A stretch of 64,000 nt of DNA from Henriciella sp. AS95 (GTDB lineage Bacteria; Pseudomonadota; Alphaproteobacteria; Caulobacterales; Hyphomonadaceae). Every line of letters starts with the position of its first letter. Within the stretch, counting starts at the first letter, position 1. Below are positions 53,806-63,012 of this stretch, piece after piece. A model generated the notes under the pieces. That model did not search any database. It saw nothing but the letters and a program-made list of their open reading frames with translations, and was not told where the DNA came from. The translations under genes and the position numbers were made by a program. The stretch is taken from assembly GCF_038900055.1 (NCBI RefSeq), contig NZ_JBBMQM010000001.1, positions 2,852,001 through 2,916,000 on the forward strand. Direction: 5' to 3'.

Positions 53806-54831
53806 TTAGATGGTGACAAGGACCTTGCCGAAGCGATCGGCCGCCTCCAGGCGGTCGTAAGCCTCGCCGATCTGGTCCAGGGTGAAACGGCTGTCGATAA
53901 CAGGTTTCAGCCCCGTATTTGCGACCATGGCCAGCAGTTTCCGGGCCTCGTCGTAATTCGCACCTGTGGAGCCATACAGGTCAAGTTGACGGATAAACAT
54001 GCGCTGCAGCTCAACCGGCGGGTTTCCGCCTGTCGTCGCTCCGCACGTCACGATACGTCCGCCGCGACGCAGCGAGCGCAGGGATTCGCCCCAGCTGGCC
54101 TCACCGACACTGTCGATCACCATATCGACGCCGACACCGTCGGTTAGCTCGAGAATGCCCTTGCTGACATGGTCGGTCTTGTAATTCACGCCCGCATCGG
54201 CGCCGATCGCCTTCGCTTGCTCCAGCTTCTTCTCGCTCGACGAGGTCACAAGCACGCGGGCGCCGATCAGCTTCGCAAGCTGGATGCACGCGGTCGACAC
54301 ACCGCCGCCAGCGCCAACGACAAGGACGCTCTCACCCGGCTGCAGGGCACGCTTCCCGAAGAGCATCCGATAGGCGGTGTTGTAGGCGGCCGGCAACACG
54401 CCGGCATCTTCAAAATCGATTTCCTCCGGCAACGGCACGAAGCAGCGCTCGGGCAGGGAAATGTACTCGGCAAACGCTCCATCGCGATGCTCACCGGCGA
54501 TTCTCAGGTTCACGCAAAGCGGTTGTTCCCCGTCGAGACAGTAGCGGCATTTCTGACAGAACACGGAAGAATAGATCATCACCCGCTGGCCGCGCTGAAG
54601 ATGGCTGCCCGGATCGCTTTCCTCGATTTCGCCGACACCATCGACGCCCAGAATGATCGGCAGCTCATGCGTGATGCCCTGCCCATTGTCGCGCATGTAG
54701 GCATCAACCCGGTTCAATGAACTTGCCTTGACCTTCACCAGTGCTTCGCCCGGTTTGCGCTCCGGATCAGGAACGGTCTGAACCTTCAGGCCATCGCGGC
54801 CGCGCTTTTCAAGAACTGCTGCTTTCATCAT
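53806..54831 (-). CDS. Zinc-binding MDR alcohol dehydrogenase/quinone reductase-like
   Basis: A 341-residue MDR protein with structural-zinc cysteines Cys92, Cys95, Cys98 and Cys106 (CQKCRYCLDGEQPLC) and the nucleotide site VVGAGGGVSTACIQLAKLIGA. ATG 54831 has AGGAAACA upstream, better than the frame start at 54846. It lies downstream of the TonB receptor gene but is separated from it by a strong terminator, so it should have its own promoter or depend on read-through. Substrate unknown. Confidence 0.87.
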   Translation of the reverse strand: MMKAAVLEKRGRDGLKVQTVPDPERKPGEALVKVKASSLNRVDAYMRDNGQGITHELPIILGVDGVGEIEESDPGSHLQRGQRVMIYSSVFCQKCRYCLDGEQPLCVNLRIAGEHRDGAFAEYISLPERCFVPLPEEIDFEDAGVLPAAYNTAYRMLFGKRALQPGESVLVVGAGGGVSTACIQLAKLIGARVLVTSSSEKKLEQAKAIGADAGVNYKTDHVSKGILELTDGVGVDMVIDSVGEASWGESLRSLRRGGRIVTCGATTGGNPPVELQRMFIRQLDLYGSTGANYDEARKLLAMVANTGLKPVIDSRFTLDQIGEAYDRLEAADRFGKVLVTI

Positions 54832-54851
54832 TGTTTCCTTATGCATTTTTG

Positions 54852-54891
54852 AAAAAAGGCACCGGAGGCAGTTTCTGCCACCTCCGGTGCC
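54852..54891 (-). terminator. Intrinsic terminator of the TonB receptor gene
   Basis: On the minus strand GGCACCGGAGG (54891-54881) pairs with CCTCCGGTGCC (54868-54858), an 11-bp perfect stem with an inner GGCAG/CTGCC stem, followed by TTTTTT (54857-54852). It begins 28 bases after the receptor stop codon. Confidence 0.85.
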
Positions 54892-54919
54892 CGCTTCAAG
54901 TTTCGGGAGGAATCACGAC

Positions 54920-57286
54920 CTATTGTGGGTGATAGGTCAGTCGAAGCATCAGCTGACGACCGCGATTGACGGTGGCCGCAATGTCGGAAAGCGTCGTGTC
55001 GCTGCCGGTGACCGGCACCTGGTAAGAGCTGGCAATCCAGTACTCATCCGAAAGGTTCCGACCGATGAAGGCGAGTTCCCAGACCCGGTCTTTGTCCATA
55101 AGGGCGAAACCGGCATCTACAGAAACATAGCCGTCTTCTTCAGAGTTCGGGATGACGTCGGAATTGCCTTCATATTCGCCGCTATACTGAAGACCTGCAT
55201 TAACGCGGTAATCGAGCGTCTGGCTCAGCGAGCCCTCATAAATGCCCGACAGCGCCGCGCTCCATTCAGGGGCACGCGGCAGATGTTCGCCGGTCAGGTC
55301 GCTGGTATCTGTCGCGATATCGCATCCCATAGCAGCGGTCTGGCCATTGTAGCAGGCCGGGCTGTACTCATCATAAGTCGCATCATTATAGGCGACTGCA
55401 CCGTTGAGCGAAAAGCCGTCGATGCTGGCTGGCCGATACTCGAAATCGAACTCAGCGCCTTTGGTTGTCGCGGCGCCGACATTGCTGATGATGTTGGCAA
55501 CGAGGACAGAGTCAAAGCTGCTGAGCTGGAGGTCAGTATACTCGAAATTGTATGCTGCCGCCGAGACGCGCAGCGATTGATCGAGCAGATAGGCTTTTGC
55601 GCCGATCTCGAACCCTTCGGCCTGTTCTTCCCTGAACGAGTTATCGATCACCGTGCCAGCCGCCAGAGCGGCCGGAATGGCCACGTGCTCAGTCTGGAAG
55701 CCGCCCGACTTGTAGGCTTCCTTATAAGCGACATAGACGTTGGCGTTCGGCGACAGCGCATAGGAGAGTGTCACTTCCGGAGACCAGTTCTCGAAATTGA
55801 CCTCCTTGGGGTATTGGCCTTCGAACTGACCTGCACCGATTTTCTGCTGCTTGGTTTCGTCCGTATAACGAACACCGCCTGTCAGGCTGAGCTGGTCGGT
55901 GAGGTCAAAGCCGAGCTGTACGAACGGGGAAAGGGTGTCACCCGTGATGCGGAAATCGGCTTTCGGACGCAGCACACCGATGATTGTCGATTGTTCTTCA
56001 GTATACTCGTTATCCTGCATGAACACGCCCAGCATCCAGGTGAACCGGTTCGATGCATCATTCGAGAGCCTGAACTCCTGAGAATAGGACGTCGTTTCGA
56101 TACTCGCCGCGAAGCCGACAAACGGAATCGCTCCGTTTGACACGTGGTCGGCGGCATCCAGGTTGAGATTGAACAAGCCGGTGATCGAATTGAACTGAAG
56201 ATTGTCGGTGATTTGATAGGAAGCGTCTGCAACCAGGACCTGCTGTTCGGTTTTGGTGTACGGAACGCCATCCGACGGGAACCGCCCATCAAGCGTCGCC
56301 CAACTCGGCGGCAAGTCCGCCTGGGTCGTCACATTGTCCAGCTTGCAGTCCTGGCCGGACCAGCCAAACGGCCCCTGCGCCTGTCCCAGTGGGCAGTAGA
56401 TGCGCTGCGACTGCAGGTAGTTTCCGTCCGTTTCCGTACGGCCATAACCGCCAATGATCTTCAGGAGAAAATCCGAACTTGGCTCGATGTAGAGGCTGCC
56501 CTTGGCAAGAAACTCTTCTGTAGCCGGGCCCTTGTCATCTTTCGGGGGAACCGCGCCGGGGACAACAGATGGCGACGGAACTTCGTTCTTCAGCCAACCC
56601 TCGCTGTCGGAATAGCGAACAGCCAGACGCCCGCGCACGCCGTCAGCCAGCGGGCCGGAAACATACCCCTCCCCGGCAATTTGCTGTGCCTCGAATTCAT
56701 ATTCGGTGCGGAGACGGAAATCGAATTCCTCTGTCGGCGCCGCCGAAACCAGCGACACGATACCGCCGGTGGCGTTCTTGCCGAAGAAGAGCGCCTGCGG
56801 CCCCTTCAGAACCTCGACCTGTCCAAGGTCGAACTGACCGAGCTTGATGATACCCGCATAGGAGACGGGGACGCCGTCGATATTGACTGTGACGGCCTGG
56901 TCGACAGATGCGGTTGACGTCGCGCTTGAAATACCGCGCATGGCGAGATTGCCACCATAGGTAACGGTGTTTTCAGAAATCCGCAGTTCCGGAATGGCGG
57001 TTGAGATTTCGGTGAGGGTGTTGAGGCCTCTGCGATCGATCTCGACGGCCGGCAGTGCGGAAATGGCAACTGGCACGTCGATTTCGCGCTCGTCGCGTTT
57101 CCGCGCGCTCACATAGACGACGCCGAGTTGTCTCGCCTCGTCTTCGTCCTGTTGAACAGCATCGGTTGTTGCGTCTGTAGACGCCTCAACTTCCTGCGCC
57201 GACGCGACAAGGTCTGAAGCGACCAAACCGAGTGCAAGCGCCGATACGGCAGACCTTGAAATAGCAATTGTGTTAAAACGTATCAT
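54920..57286 (-). CDS. TonB-dependent outer-membrane receptor
   Basis: A 788-residue receptor with a signal peptide (hydrophobic segment ending near ASAQEVEA), a plug domain (VPVAISALPAVEIDRRGLNT, MRGISSAT, QVEVLKGPQALFFGKNATGG) and a 22-strand barrel ending in an aromatic-rich strand (LMLRLTYHPQ). The start at ATG 57286 follows GGGAGGAAG; the frame to 57313 adds nine residues. Its place among catabolic genes and the absence of a Fur-type box suggest uptake of the pathway substrate rather than iron. Two perfect palindromes lie upstream. Confidence 0.9.
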   Translation of the reverse strand: MIRFNTIAISRSAVSALALGLVASDLVASAQEVEASTDATTDAVQQDEDEARQLGVVYVSARKRDEREIDVPVAISALPAVEIDRRGLNTLTEISTAIPELRISENTVTYGGNLAMRGISSATSTASVDQAVTVNIDGVPVSYAGIIKLGQFDLGQVEVLKGPQALFFGKNATGGIVSLVSAAPTEEFDFRLRTEYEFEAQQIAGEGYVSGPLADGVRGRLAVRYSDSEGWLKNEVPSPSVVPGAVPPKDDKGPATEEFLAKGSLYIEPSSDFLLKIIGGYGRTETDGNYLQSQRIYCPLGQAQGPFGWSGQDCKLDNVTTQADLPPSWATLDGRFPSDGVPYTKTEQQVLVADASYQITDNLQFNSITGLFNLNLDAADHVSNGAIPFVGFAASIETTSYSQEFRLSNDASNRFTWMLGVFMQDNEYTEEQSTIIGVLRPKADFRITGDTLSPFVQLGFDLTDQLSLTGGVRYTDETKQQKIGAGQFEGQYPKEVNFENWSPEVTLSYALSPNANVYVAYKEAYKSGGFQTEHVAIPAALAAGTVIDNSFREEQAEGFEIGAKAYLLDQSLRVSAAAYNFEYTDLQLSSFDSVLVANIISNVGAATTKGAEFDFEYRPASIDGFSLNGAVAYNDATYDEYSPACYNGQTAAMGCDIATDTSDLTGEHLPRAPEWSAALSGIYEGSLSQTLDYRVNAGLQYSGEYEGNSDVIPNSEEDGYVSVDAGFALMDKDRVWELAFIGRNLSDEYWIASSYQVPVTGSDTTLSDIAATVNRGRQLMLRLTYHPQ

Positions 57287-57340
57287 CTTCTGACTTCCTC
57301 CCAAGAAGCTCATTATTATAGAATTACCGTTTTAATGTAC

Positions 57341-57381
57341 TGGCCTCAGGCCAACAATAGTTCGTTTGTTTCAAACAAACG
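57341..57381. promoter_or_regulatory. Two perfect palindromes upstream of the TonB receptor
   Basis: TGGCCT-C-AGGCCA (57341-57353) and CGTTTGTTT-C-AAACAAACG (57363-57381, nine bp per arm) lie 55-95 bases upstream of the receptor start. The second contains TGTTT half-sites reminiscent of the AACA-N2-TGTT elements, but with a different spacing. They are probable binding sites for a dimeric regulator. Confidence 0.55.
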
Positions 57382-57455
57382 TTTTTTCTCAGATGTTGCG
57401 AAAAATCGACGCCAGAATGGTGCGGGAGGCCTATGGGCGCGACGGAAGGCAAACC

Positions 57456-58268
57456 TCAGCCGGAAGCAGGGTCCCATGCCCAGTATTTGGAGACCGCGCC
57501 TGCATCCACCCGAAGATCCGTTCCTGTGATCATCGAGGCATCGTCTGAAGCAAGAAACACAGCCGCCTTTCCGTAATCACTTGGTTTTGGCAGCTTTTTC
57601 ATCGGGACATGATCGGAAAACTGAGCCATCAGCGCCTCCATGCCGGGATCGGCAGAGACGTCGCGTCCCCATCGACGCGCCCGTTCAATAGACTCTGAAG
57701 GGTCGGTGGCCGTAGGCGTCAACGAATTGACCCTGATTCCCCTGGACGCGAGTTCCATGGCGACCGAATTGGTGAAGTTCATCAGCCCCATCTTCGAGGT
57801 CGAGTAGGCAACATTGCCAGGTTGCCCCTGATGCCCCGCAGTGGAAATGATGTTTATCACACAGCCGGGACGGCCCGAATCGACCATTGCGCGCGCCACA
57901 TATTTGGTGAACAGGAAAGCACCGTCGAGAATAACGCCGGTCTGCGCCTGCCATTCGCCATAGCTCATGTCGAGCACGCCCTTCTGATTGAAGAAGGCTG
58001 CATTATTGACGAGAATATCAATGGACCCAAAGTGCTGGAGGGCCTGCTCCACCGTCTCGACAACCTGCCCCTCGTCGGTCACGTCACACTGGATCGCCAG
58101 TGCCTCACCGCCATTCGAATTGATGTAGTTCGCGCAGTCCTCAGCATTTTCTGCGTTGGCGTCGACCAGCACTACTCGTGCGCCTGCGCCCCACATTTCC
58201 TCGACGATTCCACCGCCGATATTAGGGCTTACACCCGTTACAAGCGCGACTTTTCCCGACAGTTTCAT
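57456..58268 (-). CDS. SDR family oxidoreductase
   Basis: A 270-residue classical SDR with cofactor motif TGVSPNIGGGI, NNAA at residues 88-91 and active site Ser142, Tyr155, Lys159 (YSTSK). ATG 58268 has GAAGGA upstream. It is single on the minus strand, upstream of the TonB receptor gene and downstream of the structured region at 58460-58683, from which a transcript would run towards it but should be stopped by the terminator. Function probably alcohol or hydroxyacyl oxidation in the cluster. Confidence 0.87.
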   Translation of the reverse strand: MKLSGKVALVTGVSPNIGGGIVEEMWGAGARVVLVDANAENAEDCANYINSNGGEALAIQCDVTDEGQVVETVEQALQHFGSIDILVNNAAFFNQKGVLDMSYGEWQAQTGVILDGAFLFTKYVARAMVDSGRPGCVINIISTAGHQGQPGNVAYSTSKMGLMNFTNSVAMELASRGIRVNSLTPTATDPSESIERARRWGRDVSADPGMEALMAQFSDHVPMKKLPKPSDYGKAAVFLASDDASMITGTDLRVDAGAVSKYWAWDPASG

Positions 58269-58459
58269 ACGGCTTCCTTCGTGATCGATTGGCAAATTCC
58301 GGACCGTGCCTCACTTGCCCGCCGACAGTTGACCGGAACACGGCTTGTTCTGCCCGTACAAACGGTATGCGAATTAAGGCGGCAATTTAGTACATTCATT
58401 TTCATCGAGGTCAACGAACCGCAGCCGAGCCAGATTTGGCGTTTCCGCCCTCTCTCCCC

Positions 58460-58683
58460 AAAAAAAGACGCCCGCTGACATCGACCGGATGGCAACGAGC
58501 GGGCGCCGAGTTCGAACCCAGGTCGCCCGGAGGCGGCGACAAGAGCAGTCGGAGATCAGCAAGCAGTCGCAGCAGCGGCGCGCCTACAAGCCGGAACAGG
58601 TCCGGCTCCAAAGGCGAAACCGCAAGTGCCGAAGCACAATCGCTGCGGAGTGCCAAGCTCCGCACACAAGTCGATGTAGTATA
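58460..58683 (-). ncRNA. Candidate structured RNA with intrinsic terminator
   Basis: Within the 726-base gene-free gap 58269-58994, the minus strand holds, in order: possible -10 box TATACT (58683-58678); hairpin TGCGGAG/CTCCGCA (58664-58644); hairpin GTGC-TTCG-GCAC (58637-58626), a stable UUCG tetraloop; hairpin AGCCGGA/TCCGGCT (58607-58589); hairpin GTCGCC/GGCGAC (58540-58522); and a terminator stem CGCCCGCT/AGCGGGCG (58505-58469) followed by TC and seven T (58466-58460). All stems are perfect. Short ORFs here look like shadows of GC-rich structure. No known RNA family is recognised; a -35 box is poor. The rest of the gap (58684-58994) holds only the downstream gene's promoter. Confidence 0.45.
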
Positions 58684-58994
58684 TTTGTTTTAAATGGACC
58701 AGTTTCACCGCGCCACCAGTTTCGCATTTTTCCCGCCATCTGAGAATTCGAGCCGCGTCACCCTCACCCGGCCGCAAAGCCTGGCGCACCAGTAAGTCAT
58801 GCCCTGGCGTTCATGAAAACGCCGCCACCTGTACTCAATCGAAGGGTGGTCGCCCACAATCGGCCTGATCCATAAACTGCCGAACAAGAGATAAAGCGAA
58901 TGTTTTGATTGTTGCGCGAATGCGGTCTAATGAAAGAGCAACATATAAACATACGAAGCCCGGAAACTGATGCCGGGACATTAAGGGAAGGCGT

Positions 58995-59879
58995 TTGAAC
59001 GTGACATTTGCAAGAGATCCTCGCCTGCCCGAAATAGAATACGACCGGGTCATGTCGCTCGAAAAGGCAGCGCAGCATGAGTGGACCGAAAAAGATGCCA
59101 TGCTTTACGCGCTCGGGATCGGCCTTGGGCATGATCCGCTTGATCAGAACGAACTTCCCTTCGTTTATGAGGCGCAGCTGAAGGCATTTCCCACCTTCCC
59201 CGTCGTGGTCGGCTTCGATGAGGGCGCCATGGACGATATCGGCATCGACTACCGGTACGTCCTGCACGGCGAGCATGCCGTCACGCTGCATCGTCCTTTC
59301 CCGCCGAGTGGCCAAGCTTCGGCGATCAGCCGCATGGTGGGCGCATGGGACAAGGGCGCCGGCAAGGGCGCCGTGTTTTCAGAGGAAAAGGTGATCACGC
59401 TGCAGGGGGATACCGCGCCCCTCGTCACCCTGCGGCGGACGAGTTTTGCCCGCGCAGAGGGCGGCTTCGGCGGCCCGCGTGACGGCCAACCTGCCCCCCA
59501 TACGGTTCCGGACCGCGCACCCGATCGGACGGTCCGCATCACAACGTCACCGAACCAGGCCCTGCTATACCGTCTGTCTGGTGACCTGAATCCCCTGCAC
59601 GCCGATCCAGCGACAGCCGAAGCCGCAGGCTTTCCCCGCCCGATCCTTCACGGCCTCTGCACCTTCGCCATATGCTGCCGCGCCGTTCTTGCTGAATATT
59701 GCGACTTTGACCCAGTGCGTATTGCGCATCACGAAGTCCGCTTCTCCGCACCCGTCTATCCAGGCGAAACGCTCTCAATCGATCTCTGGAAAGACGGCAA
59801 TACCGTATCTTTCACAGCCCGGGTCGAAGACCGCGACATCGTCGCTATACGTAATGGAAAGACGCTGCTTCGAGCATGA
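58995..59879 (+). CDS. MaoC-type (R)-specific enoyl-CoA hydratase 2
   Basis: A 294-residue double-hotdog hydratase. The C-terminal hotdog has the complete hydratase-2 motif YRLSGDLNPLHADPATA with catalytic Asp197 and His202. This resembles the MFE-2 hydratase and ChsH3-type steroid enzymes and would act with the (R)-3-hydroxyacyl-CoA dehydrogenase-like SDR at 45284. The frame starts with TTG at 58995, six bases after AAGGGAAGG; GTG 59001 is an alternative. Followed after 40 bases by the DsbA-like isomerase. Confidence 0.88.
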   Translation: MNVTFARDPRLPEIEYDRVMSLEKAAQHEWTEKDAMLYALGIGLGHDPLDQNELPFVYEAQLKAFPTFPVVVGFDEGAMDDIGIDYRYVLHGEHAVTLHRPFPPSGQASAISRMVGAWDKGAGKGAVFSEEKVITLQGDTAPLVTLRRTSFARAEGGFGGPRDGQPAPHTVPDRAPDRTVRITTSPNQALLYRLSGDLNPLHADPATAEAAGFPRPILHGLCTFAICCRAVLAEYCDFDPVRIAHHEVRFSAPVYPGETLSIDLWKDGNTVSFTARVEDRDIVAIRNGKTLLRA

Positions 59880-59919
59880 GCGTCAGATAACTCATTCGCA
59901 CTGAAAGTAAGGACGACCG

Positions 59920-60528
59920 ATGTCTCACCTGGAATTCTTTTTCGACCTGTCTTCGCCATGGACACGGATCGCTTTTCACAACGTACAGCCGATCCTCGAA
60001 GAAACCGGCAGCACCGTCAGCTGGCGCCCCTTTCTTGTCGGCGGCGTGTTCAATGCCGTGAACAAGTCGGTTTATGAGGGACGTGCGGACCCGGACAACC
60101 CCAAGATCCGCCACTCCAACAAATGGCTGAAGGATTGGGCGAATCTGGCCGGCCTTCCGATGAATTTCCCAACCGAGCACCACCCTGTAAGATCCGTTCA
60201 CGCTATGCGCTTTTGCTGCGCTCTGGAAGACCGCCAGGATGATCTATTCCGCTTTGCCAGCGCCGCGTTCGACGCTTACTTCCGCGAAGGGCGTAACCTT
60301 GACGACCCGGACGTCCTGATCGCGATCGCGGCCTCCTGCGGGTTTGATGGCGAGGATCTCGCGCGACAGGCAGGATCGGATCCCATCAAGCTGAAGCTGA
60401 GGCAGAACACGCAGGACGTGATCGACAGAGGCGGCTTCGGATCCCCGACGCTCTTCGTGAACGGCAGCGACATCTATTTCGGCAATGATCAGCTGCCGCT
60501 TGTCAGGCAAGCTTTGAGCGCCGCTTGA
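59920..60528 (+). CDS. DsbA-family 2-hydroxychromene-2-carboxylate isomerase-like protein
   Basis: A 202-residue kappa-GST/DsbA fold protein: N-terminal FFFDLSSPWTRIAF with Ser12 at the glutathione-activating position, and GGFGSPTLFVNGSDIYFGNDQL at the C-terminus with the cis-proline. The family includes NahD (2-hydroxychromene-2-carboxylate isomerase) of naphthalene-type ring degradation and many glutathione-dependent isomerases of unknown substrate. Probably co-transcribed with the hydratase 2 gene. Confidence 0.88.
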   Translation: MSHLEFFFDLSSPWTRIAFHNVQPILEETGSTVSWRPFLVGGVFNAVNKSVYEGRADPDNPKIRHSNKWLKDWANLAGLPMNFPTEHHPVRSVHAMRFCCALEDRQDDLFRFASAAFDAYFREGRNLDDPDVLIAIAASCGFDGEDLARQAGSDPIKLKLRQNTQDVIDRGGFGSPTLFVNGSDIYFGNDQLPLVRQALSAA

Positions 60529-60828
60529 AAGGGCAAATGGTGTCCCCCGGCCCCGTGACTCAAACACCGTAAAAGCCTGATCAATCTCACAAAAAAACAA
60601 TGTGTTAGGCGAACGAATTGAAATGCCGGACAGGCGTTATAATCGCCTGAGCGATACCTGCATTGTCTCCGACCAGGGATTCGGCCCACATCGCCACCAT
60701 CGGACCCGCAATACCAGAGCGCGCGATGGCGGATCTGAATCGCGCAAGCAGTCCCCCGCCCGCCGCAATGACGCGACGGCAGCCAAAATCCCCCTCTTTA
60801 CAGCAGACTTTCGCCCTCGTAATGCGAT
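60529..60828. other. Gene-free interval
   Basis: The 335 bases between the isomerase and the next receptor start (60864) contain no supported gene. An open frame on the minus strand runs through much of it and reads protein-like, ending at 60605, but has no start of its own and no recognisable family; it might be a gene remnant. The right end carries the Fur-like box. Confidence 0.35.
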
Positions 60829-60843
60829 TGAGAACTATTCTCA
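60829..60843. promoter_or_regulatory. Fur-box-like palindrome TGAGAACTATTCTCA
   Basis: A perfect 6-3-6 palindrome, TGAGAA-CTA-TTCTCA, 21 bases before the receptor start. It closely follows the TGAGAATNATTCTCA-like pattern of Fur boxes in several proteobacteria, and the downstream genes are iron-uptake types. Confidence 0.65.
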
Positions 60844-60863
60844 GTCTCATTAAGAGGGGTCTT

Positions 60864-62999
60864 ATGAAACAAGCCATTCTGGTTGCGACCGCCAGCACGC
60901 TGGTGCTTGGCGCAGCAGCGCAAGAAACGCAGCAGGACACTGTCAGCCGGCAGGATACGGTCATCGTAACCGGCCAGAAGATCGACACGGCGCTCCAGGA
61001 TGTTGCCGCGAGCGTCGAGGTGGTCACAGGCGAGGAAATCGCACGCGAACCGATTAGCGACCTCTACGACATCGTCGACCGTATCCCGAACGTGACCACC
61101 TCCTATGGCGATCTCGGCTTTACCATTCGCGGTATTGACCAGCGCGGCATTGGCGGGTCTGGCCGGGGTCAGACCCTGACGGTCTATGTCGATGACGCCT
61201 CGCTCGGCAACTACACCACCTTCTTCGGCCCCCTGGACGCCTGGGATCTCGGCCAGGTCGAAGTGTTCCGCGGCCCCCAGTCGACAAACTTTGGCCGCAA
61301 CGCGCTGGCTGGGGCGATCTATGTGCGCACACAAGATCCAACTTATGAGGATGACCTCAGGGTCCGCATCGAAGCTGGCGAGTACAACACCTTCCAGCTC
61401 GGCGTGGCCGGCGGCGGCGCGATCATCGACGACACGCTCGCCTGGCGCGGCGCCGTCCAGCGCCGCCAGAGCGACGGTTTCATCGACAACACCTACCTCG
61501 GCACCGATGCTGACGCGACCGAACTGACAAGCGCGCGCTTCAAGCTGCTGTTTGAGCCGACCGACGACATCTCCATCCTGTCGACCACATCCTACACCGA
61601 CAATTTCGCAGGCGAAGACGGGGTTAATCCGGCGAGTGGCTTCTCCCGCGAGGCCCAATATGACGTGCCGGGCTCTGAAGGTACGAAAACGTGGCTCCAG
61701 TCAGTCAACGCGACCTGGCAGATCAATGAAAACTGGGAAGTCCAGTCCATTACCGCGTTTCAGACGACGGACTATACCCGTATCGAGGACTATGATGTCA
61801 CCCCGCTGCCGGTCTCCTCGCTCGAGCGCTTTGGCGAAGACACATCCATTTCGCAGGAGTTCCGCCTGAAATATTTCGGCGAGCGCCTGAGCGGTGCGTT
61901 AGGCGCCTATTACACCGATGCGTCGACCGACTATACAGATAGCTTCTCGCTTCCGCTGACCTACGTTTATCCGTCGCTTCCGATCGACAATCTGGTCGCA
62001 CGCGAATCATTCATTGAATTTTCAGCCGAGAACTATGCCGTCTTTTTCGACGGCGAGTATGCCTTGACCGACGAGATCGATTTCCTGTTCGGCGCGCGCT
62101 ATGACAATGAAACGCAGTCAAACGACGCCGTCGCGGACACGCAGATCCTTGGCGTGCTTCCACCACTGCCGCCGCAGATTCTGGCGCTATTGGAATCGCA
62201 AACAGGCGTGACCCGCCAGGTCAGCGAAACAGAGTACGACGCCTTTCTCCCCAAGGTCGGCCTCCGCTGGCAGCCGGACGAGGACACGACCTACGCCTTT
62301 GTCGTCCAGAAAGCCTACCGCGCCGGCGGCTCGGAGATTTCCAGCCTCGATGGCTCTCTGACCTATTTCGATCCGGAATATCTCTGGAACTATGAGCTTT
62401 CCTCCCGGCACCGCCTGATGAATGGCCGGCTGCAGTGGAACAACAACATCTACTATGCCGACTGGACCGATCAGCAGGTCTCCGTGCAGGTGCCGAACTT
62501 CCCCAACTTCTACACCACCGCAAATGCGGGCGAATCCACGATCTACGGCTTTGAGACCGACCTCTCCTACACCGTCAGCGACGCCCTCTCCGTCTATGGC
62601 GGCCTCGGCTATGCCCATACCGAGTTCGATGATTTCCCTGATCCAAACAATCCCGGCCAGAACCTGGCTGGCAACAGCTTCCCCTTCGCGCCTGAGGTCA
62701 CCGCGAATGCCGGCCTCGATTACGACACGGGACGGGGCGTCTTCGGCGGTATTGATGTGAGCTATCAGGCGGAGAGCTATTCCGACCAGGACAATATCGA
62801 AGCCAATGAAGTAAAGGCCCGCACACTGGTCAATGCACGCCTCGGCTATGCCTTCAATGAGAATTTCCGCCTGTCACTCAATGCCCGCAACCTGCTGGAC
62901 GAGGACTATTACACCTTCCTCAACCGCGATCCCTCTGGCGGCTTTTCCCGTCTCGGCGATCCGCGGGTCGTAACATTGCGCCTCGACGCGGACTTCTAG
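60864..62999 (+). CDS. TonB-dependent siderophore-type receptor
   Basis: A 711-residue outer-membrane receptor: signal peptide (MKQAILVATASTLVLGAAAQ), TonB box-like DTVIVTG, plug with TIRGIDQRGIGGSG and QVEVFRGPQSTNFGRNALAG, and a barrel ending VTLRLDADF. ATG 60864, after AAGAGGGG, is the start; the frame extends to TTG 60663 through the Fur-like box without support. Regulation by iron through that box and the PepSY gene downstream suggest uptake of a ferric siderophore. Confidence 0.9.
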   Translation: MKQAILVATASTLVLGAAAQETQQDTVSRQDTVIVTGQKIDTALQDVAASVEVVTGEEIAREPISDLYDIVDRIPNVTTSYGDLGFTIRGIDQRGIGGSGRGQTLTVYVDDASLGNYTTFFGPLDAWDLGQVEVFRGPQSTNFGRNALAGAIYVRTQDPTYEDDLRVRIEAGEYNTFQLGVAGGGAIIDDTLAWRGAVQRRQSDGFIDNTYLGTDADATELTSARFKLLFEPTDDISILSTTSYTDNFAGEDGVNPASGFSREAQYDVPGSEGTKTWLQSVNATWQINENWEVQSITAFQTTDYTRIEDYDVTPLPVSSLERFGEDTSISQEFRLKYFGERLSGALGAYYTDASTDYTDSFSLPLTYVYPSLPIDNLVARESFIEFSAENYAVFFDGEYALTDEIDFLFGARYDNETQSNDAVADTQILGVLPPLPPQILALLESQTGVTRQVSETEYDAFLPKVGLRWQPDEDTTYAFVVQKAYRAGGSEISSLDGSLTYFDPEYLWNYELSSRHRLMNGRLQWNNNIYYADWTDQQVSVQVPNFPNFYTTANAGESTIYGFETDLSYTVSDALSVYGGLGYAHTEFDDFPDPNNPGQNLAGNSFPFAPEVTANAGLDYDTGRGVFGGIDVSYQAESYSDQDNIEANEVKARTLVNARLGYAFNENFRLSLNARNLLDEDYYTFLNRDPSGGFSRLGDPRVVTLRLDADF

Positions 63000-63012
63000 G
63001 ACGGGGGCGATC

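Noticed and set aside
54887-56140. Plus-strand open frame of 417 codons
   Set aside because: Antisense to the TonB receptor barrel; its 5' end even runs across the receptor's terminator region, and the product has no domain.
58509-58520. GTTCGAAC-like string suggesting a tRNA T-loop
   Set aside because: The flanking bases do not form a 5-bp T-stem and no acceptor or anticodon arm is present; more likely a linker between hairpins of the candidate RNA.
60605-60860. Minus-strand open frame in the gap before the second TonB receptor gene
   Set aside because: The reading is protein-like near its end, but the frame has no start of its own within the gap and continues antisense into the receptor gene.
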